Source of the DNA: AM-1111 sp046302135
Lineage (GTDB): Bacteria > Bacteroidota > Bacteroidia > B-17B0 > Aurantibacillaceae
Assembly (NCBI GenBank): GCA_046302135.1
Contig: JBKCIQ010000137.1
Location: forward strand, 1-10,610
Reading direction: 5' to 3'
DNA length: 10,610 nt
In this document: positions 7,142 through 10,610 of the stretch, in pieces
Numbering within the stretch: the first letter of the stretch is position 1
Layout of the letters: every line of letters begins with the position of its first letter
Program-made: the position numbers and the translations under genes
The notes under the pieces: generated by a model
Seen by the model: the letters and a program-made list of their open reading frames with translations, nothing else
Told to the model about the DNA's origin: nothing
Databases searched by the model: none

Positions 7142-7172
7142 AAGCGCAGAGTTTTGCTCTGCGCTTAATTTT
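7142..7172. terminator. Bidirectional intrinsic terminator
   Basis: A 10-bp perfect stem (7142-7151 AAGCGCAGAG with 7157-7166 CTCTGCGCTT) closes a 5-base TTTTG loop. The plus strand continues AATTTTTTAA. The minus strand runs straight into a seven-base T tract, so it should stop both the CBS-protein message and the convergent lipoprotein message. It starts 4 bases after the CBS stop codon. Confidence 0.92.
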
Positions 7173-7184
7173 TTAACTGAAAGT

Positions 7185-8408
7185 TTACTTTTTACCGGTT
7201 TTCTTAGCAACCAATAAATTTGAATTATTGTCATAGGAATTATATCCTAATCCGAAACCAAGCGGGGTAGACCCTTTGGACTTCCACATAGAATCAAGCT
7301 CAGGCTGATAACGTGAGGCAAACAAAGGAATTGGACGAGTGTATTTTCCGAAAAGCGAAAAGTCCCATTGGAATCCGCTGTTTTTAAAAAATGCCATTGC
7401 AATTCCACTGTCATCCTGCATTATAAAATTACTGTGTTCAAAAATAACATTCCTTACACGTGAGAAATCATTTCTGTGCATAAGGTAGGAAGCCCCTTTT
7501 AAATAAGTATTAACTTCACCTAGCTTTGCAAAATAATTGTTTAAGTTTCTATTATTCTTCAATGCGTCATCTTGCAAGTTAAGTGAAAAGAAATATAAAG
7601 TTTTTAACCTGCCTGTTTTATCAGTGAATTTAATTTCAATTCCTTTGTTGTTGAGGTTGTTTTTCGCCATTGCAGGAAAACTGCTTTGATATTGCCATAT
7701 TCCCGCGGTATCTATTGATCCCGGTTTAATACTGCAAATGTCATGACCCGTTCTTTTGATGAATAATAACAATACGTGCAATGTTCCGTCTAATTGTCTA
7801 TGGCGGAAATCAGAATGCATGCTTATTGTTTTGAAAAATGAAGAACTCATTATACTATTCAGAGATTGTTTTACTTCAAAGAAATAATTTCCCATAGAAT
7901 CGTTGAGCATATTTTTTTGATCTATGAACGGTAGTGTACCAACCGGTTCCAGGCCCATCATGATGTATCGGTCAGCATCAGGAAAGAAAGAATTAGCGTA
8001 AAGAAAATCAGGTCCACTGAACGGATAAAACAACGTGTTTGTTTTACCAACAATCGGATTAAGTTTTTTTGATCTGAAGTTCTCCACTTGAGGAGCTCTT
8101 AACGAATCAAATTTTTTCCAGCTTGTTTCAAATAAATTAGAATAATTTATAAAAGCCTTTTTTTTGAAGACCTGACTTAAAACTTTTGCGTTTTCATCTT
8201 TAATGCCGGAAATAATTTTCGCCATTTCATCTAAAGAGTCATTCTTTGGCAATGCAGAAACTACAGCATTGGTATCCTTTGCGGCATTTGCTACAGTATC
8301 AGTTATTAATTTTGAAATTGAATCTTTGTTTTCATTATTATTTTCCTGTGGTTTGGTGCCACAACATAAGAGGATGGAAATTAATCCTAAGTAATAATAG
8401 TTTTTCAT
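7185..8408 (-). CDS. Uncharacterised 407-residue lipoprotein
   Basis: I do not recognise a named domain. The first 16 residues look like a lipoprotein signal (MKNYYYLGLISILLCCG, Cys15 or Cys16 lipidated), followed by a polar, Asn/Lys/Asp-rich linker to about residue 60. The remaining 340 residues form a soluble, mixed alpha/beta extracytoplasmic domain. Striking stretches are LFYPFSGPDFLYANSFFPDA (126-145), MMGLEPVGTLPF (150-161) and FIMQDDSGIAMAFF (328-341). They look like conserved motifs and resemble proteins of unknown function I recall from Bacteroidota and Leptospira, but I cannot verify this here. Its ATG overlaps the permease stop by four bases (ATGA), which implies translational coupling and expression with the permease and the M23 peptidase. 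The bidirectional terminator follows its stop. The function is unknown; a cell-envelope role is suggested by location only. Confidence 0.8.
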   Translation of the reverse strand: MKNYYYLGLISILLCCGTKPQENNNENKDSISKLITDTVANAAKDTNAVVSALPKNDSLDEMAKIISGIKDENAKVLSQVFKKKAFINYSNLFETSWKKFDSLRAPQVENFRSKKLNPIVGKTNTLFYPFSGPDFLYANSFFPDADRYIMMGLEPVGTLPFIDQKNMLNDSMGNYFFEVKQSLNSIMSSSFFKTISMHSDFRHRQLDGTLHVLLLFIKRTGHDICSIKPGSIDTAGIWQYQSSFPAMAKNNLNNKGIEIKFTDKTGRLKTLYFFSLNLQDDALKNNRNLNNYFAKLGEVNTYLKGASYLMHRNDFSRVRNVIFEHSNFIMQDDSGIAMAFFKNSGFQWDFSLFGKYTRPIPLFASRYQPELDSMWKSKGSTPLGFGLGYNSYDNNSNLLVAKKTGKK

Positions 8409-9727
8409 GATGTTTGGTTTGATGTTTTATTTTTATAAATTGATTTTGCAATTAACCAAAAGACAAGTCCAATAAATATATTTATCAGTCCCAATAAGGA
8501 TTCCTGTGTTTTCATTTCAAATCCTTTATATAATATCCAGATTTGAAAGATGAGAAAAATGGATGCAGGAATGAAAAACAAGACGATCTTTCTAGAATTT
8601 GTCCCCGTATTACTTTTGAAGCTTACAAAAAATATTCCGAGCACTGTAAGAAAAGTAAAGAGGTTGAGTGAGAAGGATGTAAATTGTAATACAAAATCAA
8701 ATTTAGATGTTAGAACGAGTGTAATTGCAATTATAGATTGTACAATCACTGCAACATATGGAATTCCGTTTTTATTTGTGATATTAAAGAATCCAAGAAG
8801 TGGTACATCTTTTCCCATGGTTTGGATTACTCTTGGGCCCGCCATTACCATAGCGCTAATTGCTGAAAGCAAAAGAAAAGCTATAATCATTCCCATTATG
8901 TTTCCACCTGTAATACCAAAAATATTTTTGGCTGCTACGAGTCCAACATCTTCTTTACCTGCTAGGTCAGGTATTGGTGTGGAATGTAGAAAAATGTAAT
9001 TCAATAGTACGTAAAGAATAGTAACGGTAAGCGTTCCTAAGAATAAGGACCTGGGTAAGTTTTTTTTGGAGTTCTCGATTTCACCTGCCATATAAGCCGC
9101 GGCGTTCCATCCGCTGTACGAATAGGTTACCCAATAAAGTGAAATTGCAAAGCCTCCTGAAAAAATTAATTCCCAACTGTTTTTTTGTGGCATCACGGAA
9201 AATGGTTGTGCGTTATTAGCGCTGAAACCGCAAAAAATAATTACTAGTATTACAACAACTTTTAGTACCGTTATGACCCTTTGAAAAACACTTCCGGATT
9301 TTAAATCCAACGAGTGAATTAATGTAATAAGCAGTATAACACCAATTGCTATTAATTCTTTGTACACTGAAGGAAATACTCCTGAAACATATTTCGATAA
9401 TGCCATTGCGGCCATTGCAATTGGAGCGGCAAAACCAACAGTGGCAGAGACCCAGCCCGCTAGAAATCCAACTGAAGGGTGATAAATTTTAGTTAGGTAA
9501 TTGTACTCGCCTCCTGAATTAGGATAAAGAGTTCCAAGTTCTCCATATACTAACGCGCCACATAACGAAATAATTCCTCCGATAACCCAAAGCATCATTA
9601 GTGCAAATCCATCTGTTATACCAAGAACCTGAAATCCTAAACTTGTGAAAACTCCGGTTCCTACCATATTGGCTATCACAAGTGATGTTGCTGTAACAAA
9701 TCCTATTTTTGTTGGTTGTTGGCTCAT
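8405..9727 (-). CDS. APC-family amino acid permease
   Basis: A 440-residue inner-membrane transporter of the amino acid-polyamine-organocation superfamily, with about twelve hydrophobic helices (for example 10-30, 42-63, 86-110, 125-140, 152-167, 227-246, 275-295, 325-340, 380-400 and 411-428). The helix 1 break is NMVGTGVF (20-27), the substrate-backbone-binding glycine motif of LeuT-fold APC carriers. GELGTLYPNSGGEYNYL (62-78) is the usual helix 2 to 3 signature, and SYSGWNAAAYMAGEIEN (203-219) covers helix 6 and the following loop. It most resembles the bacterial LAT-like/SteT branch, which moves neutral amino acids by proton symport or exchange. The substrate cannot be fixed from sequence. 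Its ATG is 9 bases after the M23 peptidase stop and its stop overlaps the lipoprotein start, so it is the middle gene of a tight operon. Confidence 0.93.
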   Translation of the reverse strand: MSQQPTKIGFVTATSLVIANMVGTGVFTSLGFQVLGITDGFALMMLWVIGGIISLCGALVYGELGTLYPNSGGEYNYLTKIYHPSVGFLAGWVSATVGFAAPIAMAAMALSKYVSGVFPSVYKELIAIGVILLITLIHSLDLKSGSVFQRVITVLKVVVILVIIFCGFSANNAQPFSVMPQKNSWELIFSGGFAISLYWVTYSYSGWNAAAYMAGEIENSKKNLPRSLFLGTLTVTILYVLLNYIFLHSTPIPDLAGKEDVGLVAAKNIFGITGGNIMGMIIAFLLLSAISAMVMAGPRVIQTMGKDVPLLGFFNITNKNGIPYVAVIVQSIIAITLVLTSKFDFVLQFTSFSLNLFTFLTVLGIFFVSFKSNTGTNSRKIVLFFIPASIFLIFQIWILYKGFEMKTQESLLGLINIFIGLVFWLIAKSIYKNKTSNQTS

Positions 9728-9736
9728 TTCTAAACT

Positions 9737-10610
9737 TTAATCGTATGCTTGGGCGGATTTATTACATCTTTCAATTAGTTGATCATATTGGTCGGGTGAG
9801 AGATCAAGGTAGTAATAATTGATTGGGTTAACTTTTTCTCCGTTTTTAATTACTTCGTAGTGTATATGTGGATTTGTTGACAGTCCAGTACTTCCAACAT
9901 AACCTATGCATTCGCCTCGCTTCACTTTTTGGCCGACCTCACAGTTTAGCTTTAGCATATGACCATATAAAGTTTTATAACCAAAACCATGCGACACCAT
10001 AACATGATTTCCGTATCCTTCGTCAGAGTTTTCAGCTTTTTCAATTACACCATCACCCGTTGAGTAGATGGGTGTTCCCTCAGGAGCTCCTATATCGACA
10101 CCGGGGTGAAATTCTTCTGTTTTATAAATGGGGTTAATGCGGTTTCCAAAACCTCCAGGAGGGTTCTTAAGAAACTTGATGTGACACGGCAGTATTGCTG
10201 GTATGCAAGCGAGCATTTGCTCCTTTCCATTGGCTAGCTTTACGATTTCATCCAATGACTTGGAATGGATATACATTCTTTTGCTAATGGCATCAACCCT
10301 CTTAGAAGTCTCGATCATTAATTTAGAGTTTGAATATCCTTCTAATTTCTTATAGTAGTCCACACCACCAAATCCTGCTTTTCTAACATTTTCATTAATT
10401 GGTTCTGCCTCAAGAATCACCCTGTAAACATTGTTATCTCTTTCTTCCATTTCTTTGAGCGCCTTTTCAACCAATTGTACTTTATTCTCCAAAGCCTTAT
10501 ACTGTAACTTCATAAATTCAAGTTCACGCGCGGATTTCTTGTCTGAGGGCGCACCAAAGAAAAATGTTCCAATAAACCAAGCACCTGTACCAAATACCAA
10601 TGCGGTAATC
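9737..10610 (-). CDS. M23 (LytM-type) peptidase, N-terminus missing
   Basis: A peptidoglycan DD-endopeptidase-like zinc peptidase, cut by the right edge. The frame is open from the TTG at 10600 to the last bases of the window (reading I-T-A before it), so that TTG is not the start. Numbering from that codon, residues 1-16 are the end of a membrane anchor and about 22-55 form a coiled coil rich in Lys and Glu. A helical linker follows, and the M23 domain occupies about 148-262. Zinc ligands H165 and D169 (FHPGVD), catalytic H214 (LYGHM) and the H245-I-H247 motif (NPHIHYE) are all present, so the domain should be active. The coiled coil plus M23 layout is common in cell-shape and division hydrolases. 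It cuts cross-links, or through its coiled coil may control other hydrolases. It is first of the visible genes in the right-hand operon. Confidence 0.92.
   Translation of the reverse strand, partial: ITALVFGTGAWFIGTFFFGAPSDKKSARELEFMKLQYKALENKVQLVEKALKEMEERDNNVYRVILEAEPINENVRKAGFGGVDYYKKLEGYSNSKLMIETSKRVDAISKRMYIHSKSLDEIVKLANGKEQMLACIPAILPCHIKFLKNPPGGFGNRINPIYKTEEFHPGVDIGAPEGTPIYSTGDGVIEKAENSDEGYGNHVMVSHGFGYKTLYGHMLKLNCEVGQKVKRGECIGYVGSTGLSTNPHIHYEVIKNGEKVNPINYYYLDLSPDQYDQLIERCNKSAQAYD

Noticed and set aside
8550..8999. 149-residue open frame on the plus strand
   Set aside because: It lies entirely antisense to the permease, whose membrane helices explain the open frame; there is no domain, start signal or plausible context.
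10598..10600. TTG at 10600 as the start of the M23 peptidase
   Set aside because: The frame stays open to the right edge and the codon lies inside a membrane-anchor segment, so the real start is outside the window.
1..10610. Mobile element, CRISPR array, defence system or biosynthetic cluster
   Set aside because: I saw no transposase, integrase, regularly spaced repeats, toxin-antitoxin pair or nuclease gene; the genes are typical chromosomal ones with uniform AT-rich composition.

Overview
The window looks like an ordinary piece of chromosome from an AT-rich member of the Bacteroidota. The evidence is the gene content (a BatA-type membrane protein, a PUR/DUF3276 protein, the degenerate dihydroorotase paralogue typical of this phylum), lipoprotein and cytochrome signals, the near absence of Shine-Dalgarno sequences, and promoter elements matching the Bacteroidota -33 TTG / -7 TAnnTTTG consensus. 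I cannot resolve the genus from the sequence alone. I see no rRNA, tRNA, insertion sequence, integrase, CRISPR array or phage gene.

Left block (about 3-3783, plus strand): the 3' part of a large BatA-like membrane protein, a dihydroorotase-like protein that has lost most of its metal ligands (PyrC'-like), a family 2 glycosyltransferase, and a small lipid-anchored monoheme cytochrome c. Gaps are 64, 15 and 15 bases, so this is probably one transcription unit. It ends at a strong hairpin terminator that also faces the convergent block.

Middle-left block (3847-6017, minus strand): an MsbA/MdlA-like ABC exporter half-transporter with Asp instead of the catalytic Glu after Walker B, followed downstream by a PUR-domain nucleic-acid-binding protein with its own good Bacteroidota promoter.

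Middle-right block (6160-7138, plus strand): a small heat-shock protein (Hsp20) followed by a two-CBS-domain protein, transcribed divergently from the ABC exporter and closed by a second bidirectional terminator.

Right block (7185 to the right edge, minus strand): in transcription order, an M23 (LytM-type) cell-envelope peptidase cut by the window edge, an APC-family amino acid permease 9 bases downstream, and an uncharacterised 407-residue lipoprotein whose start overlaps the permease stop by 4 bases (ATGA). This is a compact operon with a cell-envelope flavour.

No intergenic stretch exceeds 150 bases. I did not find a clearly new system. The most interesting items are the catalytically doubtful dihydroorotase paralogue, the unknown lipoprotein coupled to a permease, the exporter with a degenerate ATPase site, and a small hairpin directly in front of the hsp20 start codon.
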